From CAWBJP01 sp044867425 (GTDB lineage Bacteria > Actinomycetota > Acidimicrobiia > IMCC26256 > BP-133): 64,000 bases of DNA. Shown here in pieces: positions 1-7,999 of this stretch; the stretch's first letter is position 1; each line of letters opens with the position of its first letter. Below the pieces are notes generated by a model that did no database searches, was not told where the DNA came from, and saw nothing but the letters and a program-made list of their open reading frames with translations. The stretch covers positions 10,310 through 74,309 of the forward strand of contig JBIOUX010000051.1 of assembly GCA_044867425.1 (NCBI GenBank), in the 5' to 3' direction. The translations under genes were made by a program, and so were the position numbers.

Positions 1-395
1 CCGGCGTCCTCGTCGCCTTCAGGCTCTGCGGGCTCCCGGGCCGGCGCCGGCCGGGACCGGCCCCGGGAACCGGAGGAGCGCGACCCGGGCGCGGAACCAC
101 CGTCGAGCCCGGCGTCGGCTTTGGCCTCCGCCGACAGGTCGTCGGCGGTCAGCGGCCGATCGGAGCCGAGGTCGACCTCAGGGGCGCCATCGACCGAGGT
201 GCCCGCCCCGCCGCCATTACCGCTGGCGGCGCCGGGACGCCTCCGGTTACGTCCGCCCCGCGAGCCGCGGCGGCGGCGCTTGCGCGGCGGCTCGCCGCCC
301 TCGACGGGCCGGGGCCCTGTTTGTTCGGCCGGCGCCCGGATGGCAGCCGGCTCTTCGGAGGCGGCTTTGGCCTCCGGAATGCTCTCGTCGGACAT
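1..395 (-). CDS. rne: Ribonuclease E/G, N-terminal fragment
   Basis: Only the first 131 or so codons are in the window; the rest runs off the left edge. Translation from ATG at 395 gives an acidic start (MSDESIPEAKA), then a basic stretch at about residues 35-52 (KRRRRGSRGGRNRRRPGA) and a low-complexity Gly/Ser/Arg/Pro region. This is the layout of the long disordered N-terminal extension of actinobacterial RNase E/G, the endonuclease of mRNA decay and rRNA maturation. An AAGGAAAGG ribosome-binding site lies just before the start. The S1 and catalytic domains are outside the window, so the call rests on the arginine-rich extension and on the position after the rod-shape cluster, a common actinobacterial order. 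Confidence 0.6.
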   Translation of the reverse strand, partial: MSDESIPEAKAASEEPAAIRAPAEQTGPRPVEGGEPPRKRRRRGSRGGRNRRRPGAASGNGGGAGTSVDGAPEVDLGSDRPLTADDLSAEAKADAGLDGGSAPGSRSSGSRGRSRPAPAREPAEPEGDEDA

Positions 396-816
396 CGAAC
401 CCTTTCCTTACGCCGCGCGCTGCAAGAGCGCGCTGGCGCGCGACAACAAACTCGGGAACTCCGGACGCTGGAGAGCGTCCAGTTGCCCGCGTGGCCAGGT
501 TCCCGTGGGGACTGTCGTGGCGCGCCTTCGAATGAGGGGTGCGCGGTGCACCAGGGGCGTGACGGGGAGCGGCGGCGGAGCGGCGGGACCCGAGGGCTGC
601 CAGGCGCGCCCGGGCCACCAGAACCACCACCACCAGCGTGGTGATCGGCGCGACGACGGAGCCAGCGGACCGAGGGTGCCCTCGCCGGAACTGCAAGCGG
701 CGGCGTACGGGTTCGAGGTCCTCAGTCGGCGGCACAGCGGTTCGCGGCCGGGGAGTTTCCATCACGTTGGAGCCAGTCTAGCCGCCCACGCCAGCGGCGG
801 CCCCGGGCCCCGGCCA
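396..816. other. Intergenic region between rodA and rne
   Basis: About 420 bases with no convincing gene. A minus-strand open frame starts at 765 with a hydrophobic segment (APITTLVVVVLVARARLA) but runs in another frame 149 bases into rne and turns into Arg/Ala/Pro-rich shadow sequence. If anything is coded here it is a short membrane peptide. The region must carry the ribosome-binding site and possibly a separate promoter for rne; I see no clear -35/-10 pair. Confidence 0.4.
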
Positions 817-1908
817 TCAAGGGCACCGCCGGGAGATGTTGGCCACCAGCCCGACGGCGGCCAGACAGGCCACGGTGGCCGAGCCCCCGTAGCTGACCAG
901 CGGGAGCGGGATCCCGGTGATGGGGGTGAGGCCCATGGTCATCCCCACGTTCTCGAACACCTGGAAACCGACCATGGCCAGCACCCCGGTGCAGCACAGG
1001 GCGGCAAAGGCGTCGGGCGCCCGGGCCGCGGACCGCCAGATGCGCCAGGCCAGCAGGGAGAACAGGCCGAGCAGGCTGACCCCGCCGAGCAGGCCCAACT
1101 CCTCCCCCACCACGGTGAACACGAAATCCGTGTGGGCCTCGGGGACGTAGTCGAGCGCCGTCTGGCTGCCGGCGAAGAGCCCGGCCCCGGCCACGCCGCC
1201 CGAGCCGATGGCGATCTTGGCCTGTTGCAGATTCCACGAGGCCCCGCGAGGGTCGGAGGACTGGTGGAGGAAGCCGGTCAGGCGTTCCACCTGGTACGGC
1301 TCCAGCACCCCGGCCCGCAGACCACCCAGCGCCCCGAGGAGACCGACCAGCCCGAGGACCGCCAGCTGGCGGGTGGGAGCGCCGGCGGTGACGACGACGC
1401 CGGCCGTGACCACAACCAGCACGATGGCCGTCCCCAGGTCGGGCTGGAGGAGGGTGAGTCCCACCGTCGGGGCGGCCAGGAGCAGGGCGCCGAGGAGCCG
1501 TCCCCCGCCCAAGCGGCCCGGGGCCCGGGCCCCGTGGGCGGCGAGGACGGCGATGAGGACGGGTTTGGCCAGCTCGGCCGGCTGGAGCCGGACGGGGCCG
1601 AGGTCGAACCAGGCCTGGGTGCCGTTGGCGCTGGCCCCCAAGGGCGAGAGGACGGCCACCAGCCCGGCGAGGACGAGCCCGTAGGCCAGCGGCACCACCC
1701 GCCGCAGCCGCTCCAGGTCCACCGCCATGGCCGCCACCATGGCCAGGGTGCCCAGTGCCACCCACGCCAGCTGGCGGACGGCATAGGCGGTCGCCCCTCC
1801 CGGTCCGTAACGGGTGGCCGAGGCCACCACCACGACGCCGAGGCAGGCGATGGCCAGCGCCGCGCCCACCAGGACCGTGTCGACCGGTGCCCGCCTGCGG
1901 GTCGTCAC
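817..1908 (-). CDS. rodA: RodA, SEDS peptidoglycan polymerase
   Basis: 363 residues, ten or so membrane helices. SEDS-family glycosyltransferase that polymerises lipid II into glycan strands and works with the class B PBP encoded just upstream. Family signatures are visible: LQPAELAKP near residue 110, LLQPDLGTAIVL near 155, and the C-terminal PLPLVSYGGSATVA. GTG start at 1908, 19 bases after the mrdA stop, so it is the last gene of mreB-mreC-mreD-mrdA-rodA. FtsW is the other possibility; the pairing with PBP2 and the mre genes argues for RodA. Confidence 0.93.
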   Translation of the reverse strand: MTTRRRAPVDTVLVGAALAIACLGVVVVASATRYGPGGATAYAVRQLAWVALGTLAMVAAMAVDLERLRRVVPLAYGLVLAGLVAVLSPLGASANGTQAWFDLGPVRLQPAELAKPVLIAVLAAHGARAPGRLGGGRLLGALLLAAPTVGLTLLQPDLGTAIVLVVVTAGVVVTAGAPTRQLAVLGLVGLLGALGGLRAGVLEPYQVERLTGFLHQSSDPRGASWNLQQAKIAIGSGGVAGAGLFAGSQTALDYVPEAHTDFVFTVVGEELGLLGGVSLLGLFSLLAWRIWRSAARAPDAFAALCCTGVLAMVGFQVFENVGMTMGLTPITGIPLPLVSYGGSATVACLAAVGLVANISRRCP

Positions 1909-1927
1909 CAGAACTGCCTGCGGGTCA

Positions 1928-3652
1928 TCACCGGAAGAGGGCCTCGATCACGCGTCGGACCACGGGGGCGGCCACGGCCGAACCGAAGCCGCCCTCTTCG
2001 ACGACGGCGACCACGGACACGCAGCGCTCGCCGGCCCGGGCCACGCCGGCGAACAGGGACGTGTCGGAGCGCCCCACCCGCTGAGCGGTCCCGGTTTTGC
2101 CCCAGACCTCCAGACCGGGAATCGAGAACGCCTCGAAGGCACGGGCAGCCGTCCCCTCCGGGGACACCACCGCCGCCCGCAGGCCGGCCAGCACCGGCGC
2201 CTGCTGGCCCGGACCCAACGCCTCCCCGGACGGTCCGCCCGGAGACCGGCTTCGCCCCCCGTCACCACCGGCGCCGGCGGTGACGTGGGGCCGGGGCCGG
2301 GGGCCGCCGTTGGCCAGGGCGGCATAGGCCACCGCCAACTGCAGCGGCGTGACCTCCAGTTCCCCCTGCCCGATGGCCAGGTTCACGCTGTCCCCGGGAT
2401 ACCACCGGGGGTCGGGGAACAGGCCTTGTTGGCGCGCGGCCCGCTTCCAGTCCGGCCCGGGGACGCGCCCGGCGGCTTCCGGGCCGATGTCGATGCCGGT
2501 CACGGCACCCAGGCCGAGACCGCGGGCCGCGGCCTGGATGGGCCCGTCGCCGTCCTGGCGGTGGAGCCGCTGGCCCAGGGCGTAGAAGTACACGTCGCTG
2601 GACACGGCCAGGGCCCGGGCCAGGTCGACCCGCCCGTAGGACCGCCCCTGGGCGTTGCGGAAGACCCGCCCGCCGACCTGGTAGGAGCCACGGTCCTGGA
2701 CCACGGTGGCCGGTGTCACCGCCCCGGCCGCCAACCCGGCCAAGGCGGTCACGGGCTTGAAGGTGGAGCCCGGGGCGTAGAGGCCCTGGAGCGCCCGGTT
2801 CACCAGCGGAGAGTGGTCGCCGGCCAGCGGGGGGGTGCCCGGGTCGAATCCGGGCGCCGAAGCCAGAGCGAGCACGTCGCCGGTTGCGCACTCGAGGGCC
2901 ACCACCGCTCCGCCGGGGGCGGCGTGGAGGGGGCGGGCGGCCGCCATCCCCTCGGCCAGGGCGGCTTCGGCCGCCATCTGGGCGTCCACGTCGACGGTCA
3001 GGCGCACGTCCCGGCCCGGGGTGGGCGGGAGGCGGTCGAGGCGCCCCACGACCCGGCCCCGGCTGTCGACCTCCACCCGGTCGGCTCCGGGCCGGCCGGC
3101 CAAGGTGGCGTCGTGGAGGGCCTCCACGCCGCTCGTCCCGCCGTTCTCTCCCACGGTGCCGAGCAGGTGGGCGGCCAGCGCGCCGTAGGGGTGCTGGCGC
3201 CAGGGATGGGATTCGATCTCGACTCCGGCGAAGCGCTCGGGCCACTCCCGGAGGGCGAGGACGACCTCCGGTCCGGCGTCCTCGGCCAGCGGGATGGGGG
3301 CCACGGCGGAGATGCGCCGGTTGGCCAGGGCCCGGGCCAGGTCGCCCTGGCTGCGGCCCAGGAGCGGGGCCAGGCGCCGGAGCAGGGCGGGGCGCCGGGC
3401 CTCCGGCGCCGTGCGGGACAGCGCCACCCGGTAGGCAGCCCGGCTGCCGGCCAGCACCGTGCCGTTCCGGTCCAGGATCCGGCCCCGGGGCGCCTCGACC
3501 ACCAGGGATCGCACCCGGTTGTCGGCCGCCCGGGCGGCCAGCGCCGGTCGCTCGGCCACCTGGAGGTGGACGAGCCGGGCGAGGAGGGAGAGGAAGGCCA
3601 GGGCACAGATAACTCCGGTCAGCGCGGTCCGGGGCGGGCGGCTCCGGGTCAT
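1928..3652 (-). CDS. mrdA: Penicillin-binding protein 2 (elongasome transpeptidase)
   Basis: 574 residues from ATG at 3652. Class B PBP that cross-links lateral-wall peptidoglycan beside RodA. One N-terminal membrane helix (ALTGVICALAFLSLLARL), a dimerisation domain with the GRILDRNG motif, and a transpeptidase domain with the three active-site motifs: PGSTFKP (nucleophile Ser), SSD in the SxN position, and KTGTAQ. Its start overlaps the mreD stop by 4 nt (ATGA), so translation is coupled. A much longer frame continues upstream, but it is the antisense of mreD and is not coding. Confidence 0.94.
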   Translation of the reverse strand: MTRSRPPRTALTGVICALAFLSLLARLVHLQVAERPALAARAADNRVRSLVVEAPRGRILDRNGTVLAGSRAAYRVALSRTAPEARRPALLRRLAPLLGRSQGDLARALANRRISAVAPIPLAEDAGPEVVLALREWPERFAGVEIESHPWRQHPYGALAAHLLGTVGENGGTSGVEALHDATLAGRPGADRVEVDSRGRVVGRLDRLPPTPGRDVRLTVDVDAQMAAEAALAEGMAAARPLHAAPGGAVVALECATGDVLALASAPGFDPGTPPLAGDHSPLVNRALQGLYAPGSTFKPVTALAGLAAGAVTPATVVQDRGSYQVGGRVFRNAQGRSYGRVDLARALAVSSDVYFYALGQRLHRQDGDGPIQAAARGLGLGAVTGIDIGPEAAGRVPGPDWKRAARQQGLFPDPRWYPGDSVNLAIGQGELEVTPLQLAVAYAALANGGPRPRPHVTAGAGGDGGRSRSPGGPSGEALGPGQQAPVLAGLRAAVVSPEGTAARAFEAFSIPGLEVWGKTGTAQRVGRSDTSLFAGVARAGERCVSVVAVVEEGGFGSAVAAPVVRRVIEALFR

Positions 3653-4269
3653 GCCGGACGGCCCGCGGTCAGGCCGCTGACGCCGCGACGGCCCGTCCCC
3701 ACCAGGCGGCGCAACGCCCCGAACAGCGGGGGCGACAGGGCGCCGGCGGTCAGCGAAGCCCGAACCAGCAGCTCGACACCGGTCGAAGACGGCGCCGGCG
3801 CAACGCCGAAGGCGGCGGCGCCGAACATCACGAGGGCTCCGGCCAGCAGGGCGCTCAGGGTGGCGCGGGGAGCGGCCAGCAGTGCCCGCCGCGGGGGTGG
3901 GAAGGCGGCGCCGGCCCGGGCCACCGCGGTGAAGGCGGCGGCGGAGAGCCCGAACGGCGTGATGAGGAACAGATCGGCAGCCAGCCCGGCGGCGAAGCCG
4001 AACGCCACCGCGCCGCGCCCGGGGACCGTCGCTGCCACTGCGGCGGTGGCCAGGAGGAGCAGGTCCGGGGCCGCCCCCGGGGGCGCCAGGTGGCGGGCGA
4101 CGACGGCTTGGGCGAGCACCGCGGCGAGCAGCACGAAGGCCAGTCGCCCAACCGGTGCCCGGGCCCCGGCGACCCGCGGGTGGGTGAAGCGTGCTCCCGC
4201 CAGGACCTCCACCGTCCTCCCCGAAGCACAGTTCCCGATTCGCGGAAACGGAGGCGCGGCGTCGGTCAC
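3649..4269 (-). CDS. mreD: MreD-like rod-shape membrane protein
   Basis: 206 residues from a GTG start at 4269 that overlaps the mreC stop (GTGA). Five hydrophobic segments, for example LAFVLLAAVLAQAVVA and LLLATAAVAATVPG. MreD links cytoplasmic MreB with periplasmic MreC and the PBP2/RodA pair. MreD sequences diverge strongly; the call rests on size, hydropathy, the GAVAFGFAAGLAADLFL segment typical of the family, and position between mreC and mrdA. Confidence 0.85.
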   Translation of the reverse strand: MTDAAPPFPRIGNCASGRTVEVLAGARFTHPRVAGARAPVGRLAFVLLAAVLAQAVVARHLAPPGAAPDLLLLATAAVAATVPGRGAVAFGFAAGLAADLFLITPFGLSAAAFTAVARAGAAFPPPRRALLAAPRATLSALLAGALVMFGAAAFGVAPAPSSTGVELLVRASLTAGALSPPLFGALRRLVGTGRRGVSGLTAGRPA

Positions 4270-5078
4270 GGAACCGGCCGCCAGACCAGGACCTGGACCA
4301 CCTCGAGGCGGTTGAGGGCCGAGACCGGCTCCACCGTTCGCCCACCCCGACGCACCTGGCCGACGGGCAGCGCCGGCGGGAAGCGCCCGTGGTCCAGACC
4401 GGCGGTCACCACCAGCGTGCCGTCCGCCGTCCTGGTCTCCGGGTCGAGGAGCTCCAGACGCAGGCTTCGGCCTGACCCCCGGGCCACACCCACCACGCCG
4501 CTGTCGGCCAGGCGCACGCCCACCGCCGAGGCCGGGTCGACTACCGGCAGCACCTCCGCCCGGCCCCGCGACGCCGAGACCACCCGTCCCACCAGCGCAC
4601 CGCCCGCCACCACCGGCATCCCGGACAGGACACCGGCATCGGTGCCGCGATCGATCAGCAGGGCTGATCCCGGCCCGCCCGCCTGCAGGGCCACCACCCG
4701 GGCGGGGATGCGGGGGAGGCCGCCCGGCGCCGGCAGCCCCGTCAGTGAGGCCAGCTGGGCGTTGTCGCGGGCGAGGGCATCGGCCGACACCGCCCGGCTC
4801 CGCTCCCCGGACATGGCCTGGCGGAGACCGGCGTTCTCCCGGGTCAGGTCGTCAGCCCGCCCCAGGGCGGTGGCCACCGCCGCCACGGGCCGGGTGGCGG
4901 CCGCCTCCAGCCGGCCGAGGCCGCCCCGGACGGCAGCCCGCAGCCCGTCCACCGCCGGTCCGGTGGCCCCGGCGTGGTCGGCGGCGGCCAGGGTGAGCGA
5001 CACGGCCATGAGCAGCGAGGCGGCGCGGCCTCCGGCCCTGCCCGGGGTCCGGGGTGTCCCCGAAAACGCCATCGTCAT
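4266..5078 (-). CDS. mreC: MreC rod-shape scaffold
   Basis: 270 residues if started at ATG 5078, which overlaps the mreB stop (ATGA); upstream in-frame codons are part of mreB. One N-terminal membrane segment, a coiled-coil (about residues 65-105, with LTRENAGLRQ), then the double beta-barrel extracytoplasmic domain with ARVVALQAGGPGSALLIDRGTDAGV and DPASAVGVRL. It organises the elongation machinery outside the membrane. Second gene of the mre operon. Confidence 0.92.
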   Translation of the reverse strand: MTMAFSGTPRTPGRAGGRAASLLMAVSLTLAAADHAGATGPAVDGLRAAVRGGLGRLEAAATRPVAAVATALGRADDLTRENAGLRQAMSGERSRAVSADALARDNAQLASLTGLPAPGGLPRIPARVVALQAGGPGSALLIDRGTDAGVLSGMPVVAGGALVGRVVSASRGRAEVLPVVDPASAVGVRLADSGVVGVARGSGRSLRLELLDPETRTADGTLVVTAGLDHGRFPPALPVGQVRRGGRTVEPVSALNRLEVVQVLVWRPVP

Positions 5079-6088
5079 GCCGAGCGGGCGCCGACGAACA
5101 CGCCGGAGCACTCGTCGAGTCGCTCGAGGCAATGGCCGGCGCCGCGGGCCACGGCGTGGAGGGGATTGCCGGAGATGACCACGGGCATCCCGGTCTCGTC
5201 GGCCAGACGCTGGTCGAGGCCGGGCAGGAGGGCACCGCCGCCGGTGAGGGAGATGCCCCGCTGGAGGATGTCGGCGGCCAGATCGGGCGGGGTCCGGTCG
5301 AGCGTGACCTTCACGGCGTCGACCACCGCGGCCACCGGTTCCTCCAGCGCCTCCCGGATCTCCTCCGTGGTGGTCACCACTTCTCGGGGCAGGCCGCTGA
5401 CCAGATCCCGCCCCGTGACCTCGGCGGCGCCCTCCTCCGGCGGCGGGTAGGCATTGCCGAGCAGCAGTTTGACCTCCTCGGAGGTGCGCTCCCCGAGGAT
5501 CAGGCCGTGGTGCTTCTTCACCCAGCCGACGATGGCCTCGTCGAAGTCGACGCCACCCAGCCGCAGCGACTGGCTGGCCACGATGCCCCCCAGTGACACC
5601 ACCGCCACCTCGGTGCGCCCGCCGCCGACGACGACCACCATGCTGCCGGCGGCTTCATGGACGGGCAGGCCGACCCCGATGGCGGCCGCCATCGGCTCCT
5701 CCACCAGGTGGACCGGCCGGCGGGCGCCGGCCGACTCGGCCGCCTCCTGGACCGCCCGCTGCTCCACCACGGTGATGCCCGAGGGCACGCACACCAGCAT
5801 GCGGGGCCGGCTGAACCGGCTCGGGCTGACCTGTTCCACGAAGTGACGCAGCATCCGCTCGCACACGTCCAGATCGGCGATCACCCCGGCCTGGAGAGGA
5901 CCCACCACCTCGATGTGGGCCGGTGTCCGCCCGTGCATCCGCTTGGCTTCGCTGCCTACTGCCAAGGCTCGCCGGTCGGCGGCGGCCACCGCCACCAGCG
6001 ACGGCTCCTCCAGGACGATGCCCCGGCCCCGGACGTAGATCGTCGTCGTCGCCGTCCCCAGATCGACGGCCAGGTCGCGCCCACCCAA
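5075..6088 (-). CDS. mreB: MreB actin-like protein with altered phosphate-2 motif
   Basis: 337 residues. Actin-fold cytoskeletal ATPase that directs the elongasome. Phosphate-1 motif is present (AVDLGTATTTIYV; most MreBs have DLGTANT), as are the VEEPMAAAIG helix and the C-terminal SLTGGGALLPG adenosine motif. In phosphate-2 the usual D-I-G-G-G-T reads V-V-G-G-G-R: residue 153 is Val (GTC at 5632-5630) where Asp is expected, and residue 158 is Arg where Thr is usual. The start is uncertain: the TTG at 6088 has no close ribosome-binding site, and a GGAGGG lies near 6108 ahead of a CTG. First gene of the operon. Confidence 0.9.
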   Translation of the reverse strand: MGGRDLAVDLGTATTTIYVRGRGIVLEEPSLVAVAAADRRALAVGSEAKRMHGRTPAHIEVVGPLQAGVIADLDVCERMLRHFVEQVSPSRFSRPRMLVCVPSGITVVEQRAVQEAAESAGARRPVHLVEEPMAAAIGVGLPVHEAAGSMVVVVGGGRTEVAVVSLGGIVASQSLRLGGVDFDEAIVGWVKKHHGLILGERTSEEVKLLLGNAYPPPEEGAAEVTGRDLVSGLPREVVTTTEEIREALEEPVAAVVDAVKVTLDRTPPDLAADILQRGISLTGGGALLPGLDQRLADETGMPVVISGNPLHAVARGAGHCLERLDECSGVFVGARSA

Positions 6089-6148
6089 TGCTCGCGTCTT
6101 GATCAGCCCGCCCTCCGCCCGGTGGCCGGCACCCGAATGACAGAGCTG

Positions 6149-6176
6149 AGATTACACGCTTGAAATTCAAGTGCAA
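6149..6176 (-). promoter_or_regulatory. Probable mre operon promoter with palindromic spacer
   Basis: On the minus strand TTGCAC (6176-6171) and TAATCT (6154-6149) are 16 nt apart, a good sigma-70-type pair about 60 nt before the mreB start. The spacer holds a perfect 6-1-6 palindrome, CTTGAA-T-TTCAAG (6171-6159), in otherwise GC-rich DNA. A repressor bound there would block the promoter; that role is an inference. Confidence 0.6.
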
Positions 6177-6179
6177 GGA

Positions 6180-6196
6180 GCCGCCCTGCGGGCGGC
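6180..6196 (-). terminator. Hairpin after ndk
   Basis: Perfect 7-bp GC stem with a 3-nt loop (GCCGCCC-TGC-GGGCGGC), 25 nt after the ndk stop and just ahead of the mre promoter. There is no strong T-run after it, only TCCTTG, so it is a probable rather than textbook intrinsic terminator. Confidence 0.5.
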
Positions 6197-6220
6197 CCTG
6201 TCCTTGCCGTTCCGGCGGGG

Positions 6221-6646
6221 CTATTGCCTCGCTGCGCTCGGCGCCTCGCCGAAGAAGAGCGCGATCTCCCGGACGGCCGACTCCGGCGAGTCCGAGCCGT
6301 GGACCAGGTTCTCCGTCAGCTCCACGGCCAAGTCTCCCCGGATGGTGCCCTGGGCCGCCTGGCGGGGATTGGTCGCCCCCATGAGGCTGCGGACCACGGC
6401 CGGGGCCTCAGGGCCCTCCACGATCATGGCCACCACCGGGCCCCGGGTGATGAAGGTCACCAGGTCCTTGTAGAAGGGCTTGTCGAGGTGCTCGGCGTAG
6501 TGGCGGCTGGCCAGGTCCTCGTCGATGGTCAGCATCCGCATCTCGGCGAGACGCAGGCCCTTGCGCTCGAAGCGGGAGATGATCTCCCCCACCAGGCGAC
6601 GTTCCACCGCGTCGGGCTTGCAGAGAACGAGGGTGCGATCAGTCAT
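6221..6646 (-). CDS. ndk: Nucleoside diphosphate kinase
   Basis: 141 residues, the usual size. Moves the gamma phosphate between nucleoside triphosphates and diphosphates through a phospho-histidine. It starts MTDRTLVLCKPDAVERRLVGEI, has the NPRQAAQGTIRGDL segment, and the active-site His in NLVHGSDSPESA near residue 118. ATG at 6646, 11 nt after the folC stop, so the two are probably one transcript. It ends before a hairpin. Confidence 0.97.
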   Translation of the reverse strand: MTDRTLVLCKPDAVERRLVGEIISRFERKGLRLAEMRMLTIDEDLASRHYAEHLDKPFYKDLVTFITRGPVVAMIVEGPEAPAVVRSLMGATNPRQAAQGTIRGDLAVELTENLVHGSDSPESAVREIALFFGEAPSAARQ

Positions 6647-6657
6647 GGCTCACGACC

Positions 6658-7977
6658 CTACCTGAGGGAGGCCCGGGCCTCTCCCACGACGTAGAGCGAG
6701 CCGGCCACCACCACCTGGTCTTCGGGATCGGCACCCTCCATCGCCCATCGCACCGCCTCGGTGACACTCGGCGCCACCTCCACCTGGCGGACGCCCAGGC
6801 CCTCGGCGGCGGCGGCCACCTCTTCGGGGTCGAGGGCCCGGGGGCTCGGCGGCGGCGCCACGATCACCCGTTGGGCGGATCGGGCGGCGAGCGCCTCGAG
6901 CATCACCCCTGGATCCTTCTCCCGCAGGAGGCCGACGACCAGGGTGCGGGGGGCGGGCGGGAACTCTTCCGACAGGGCCGCCACCAGCGCCTCGGCGCCG
7001 GCGGCGTTGTGGGCGCCGTCCAGGATGACCAGCGGAGAATGCCCGACCACCTCCATGCGCCCCGGCGACCGGAAGGCGGCGAACGCCTCCGCCACCAGGT
7101 CGGGATCGATGGGCCCGTCGAAGAAAGCCTCGGCGGCGGCCAGGGCGAGGGCGGCGTTGTGAGCCTGGAAGGCGCCGTGGATGGGCAGGTGGACGCCGGG
7201 GTAGTCCCGGCCCGGGGTGCGCAGGTCGACGAGATGACCGCCGTGGGCCAGACGGATCTCGGAGGCGTCGAAGTCCTCACCCCGGCGCAGGATCCGGGCC
7301 GGCGACCGCTCGAGGAACAGGGGCTCCAGGGTCGGGTCCGTCTCACCCAACACCAGGATCGCCCCCGGTTTCACGATGCCGGCCTTCTCGGCGGCGATGT
7401 CTTCCCGGGTGGGGCCGAGGTACTCGGTGTGGTCGAGGCTGACGTTGGTCACCACCGCCACCCCCCCGTCGGCCACGTTGGTGGCGTCCCAGGTGCCGCC
7501 CAACCCGACCTCCACCACGGCCACGTCGACGGCGGCGTCGGCGAAGAACCGGTAGGCGGCGGCGGTGAGGATCTCGAAGTAGGACGGCGGCTCGGGCAGC
7601 AGGTCCTCCACCGCGGCCACCGTCGCCAGGACTTCGGCCAGGGCGGCGTCGTCGATGGGCTCGATCGCTCCACCGGGCGAGGATCCCGGGCCCTGAGCCC
7701 AGGCGATCCGTTCGTTGACCACCTCCAGGTGAGGGCTGGTGTAGGCGCCGACGGACAGGCCCTGGGTGGCCAGCAGGCAGGCGATCATGTTGGTGGTCGT
7801 GGTCTTGCCGTTGGTCCCCGTGACGTGGACGATCTGGTAGTCGCGCTGCGGGCTGCCCAGCAGCTCCACCAGCGGCCGCATCCGGTCGAGGCTCGGCCGG
7901 CGCGGTGCACCCCCCCGCTCCAGGTTGGTGTGCGAGTCCAGCCACGCCAGGGCGTCGCCCAGGGAAAGGTCGATCAC
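6658..7977 (-). CDS. folC: Folylpolyglutamate / dihydrofolate synthase
   Basis: 439 residues from GTG 7977 (VIDLSLGDALAWLDS). Mur-ligase family enzyme that adds glutamate to folates. ATP-binding loop VTGTNGKTTT, the Mg-binding VGLGGTWDATN and SLDHTEYLG motifs, the HGAFQAHNAALALAA segment and the C-terminal ILDGAHNAAG. ATG 8001 is in frame, but its codon overlaps the start of the divergent gene. A TATTGT box lies 7 nt before the GTG, which favours a leaderless message starting there. Confidence 0.93.
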   Translation of the reverse strand: MIDLSLGDALAWLDSHTNLERGGAPRRPSLDRMRPLVELLGSPQRDYQIVHVTGTNGKTTTTNMIACLLATQGLSVGAYTSPHLEVVNERIAWAQGPGSSPGGAIEPIDDAALAEVLATVAAVEDLLPEPPSYFEILTAAAYRFFADAAVDVAVVEVGLGGTWDATNVADGGVAVVTNVSLDHTEYLGPTREDIAAEKAGIVKPGAILVLGETDPTLEPLFLERSPARILRRGEDFDASEIRLAHGGHLVDLRTPGRDYPGVHLPIHGAFQAHNAALALAAAEAFFDGPIDPDLVAEAFAAFRSPGRMEVVGHSPLVILDGAHNAAGAEALVAALSEEFPPAPRTLVVGLLREKDPGVMLEALAARSAQRVIVAPPPSPRALDPEEVAAAAEGLGVRQVEVAPSVTEAVRWAMEGADPEDQVVVAGSLYVVGEARASLR

Positions 7978-7984
7978 GAGCCCG

Positions 7985-7994
7985 ACAATAAACT
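7985..7994. promoter_or_regulatory. Overlapping divergent -10 boxes for folC and the PD-(D/E)XK-like gene
   Basis: On the minus strand TATTGT (7990-7985) lies 7 nt before the folC GTG. On the plus strand TAAACT (7989-7994) lies 5 nt before the ATG at 8000. The two boxes share two bases, so RNA polymerase could hardly serve both at once. Both messages would be leaderless or nearly so. Based on sequence match only. Confidence 0.4.
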
Positions 7995-7999
7995 GGGGC

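Noticed and set aside
247..765. 172-residue minus-strand frame between rodA and rne
   Set aside because: Overlaps the well-supported rne start in another frame and becomes low-complexity; only a short hydrophobic piece looks protein-like.
121..2283. 720-residue plus-strand frame
   Set aside because: Antisense of rne, rodA and mrdA; composition is Pro/Arg/Gly shadow with no domain, while the minus strand carries complete conserved proteins.
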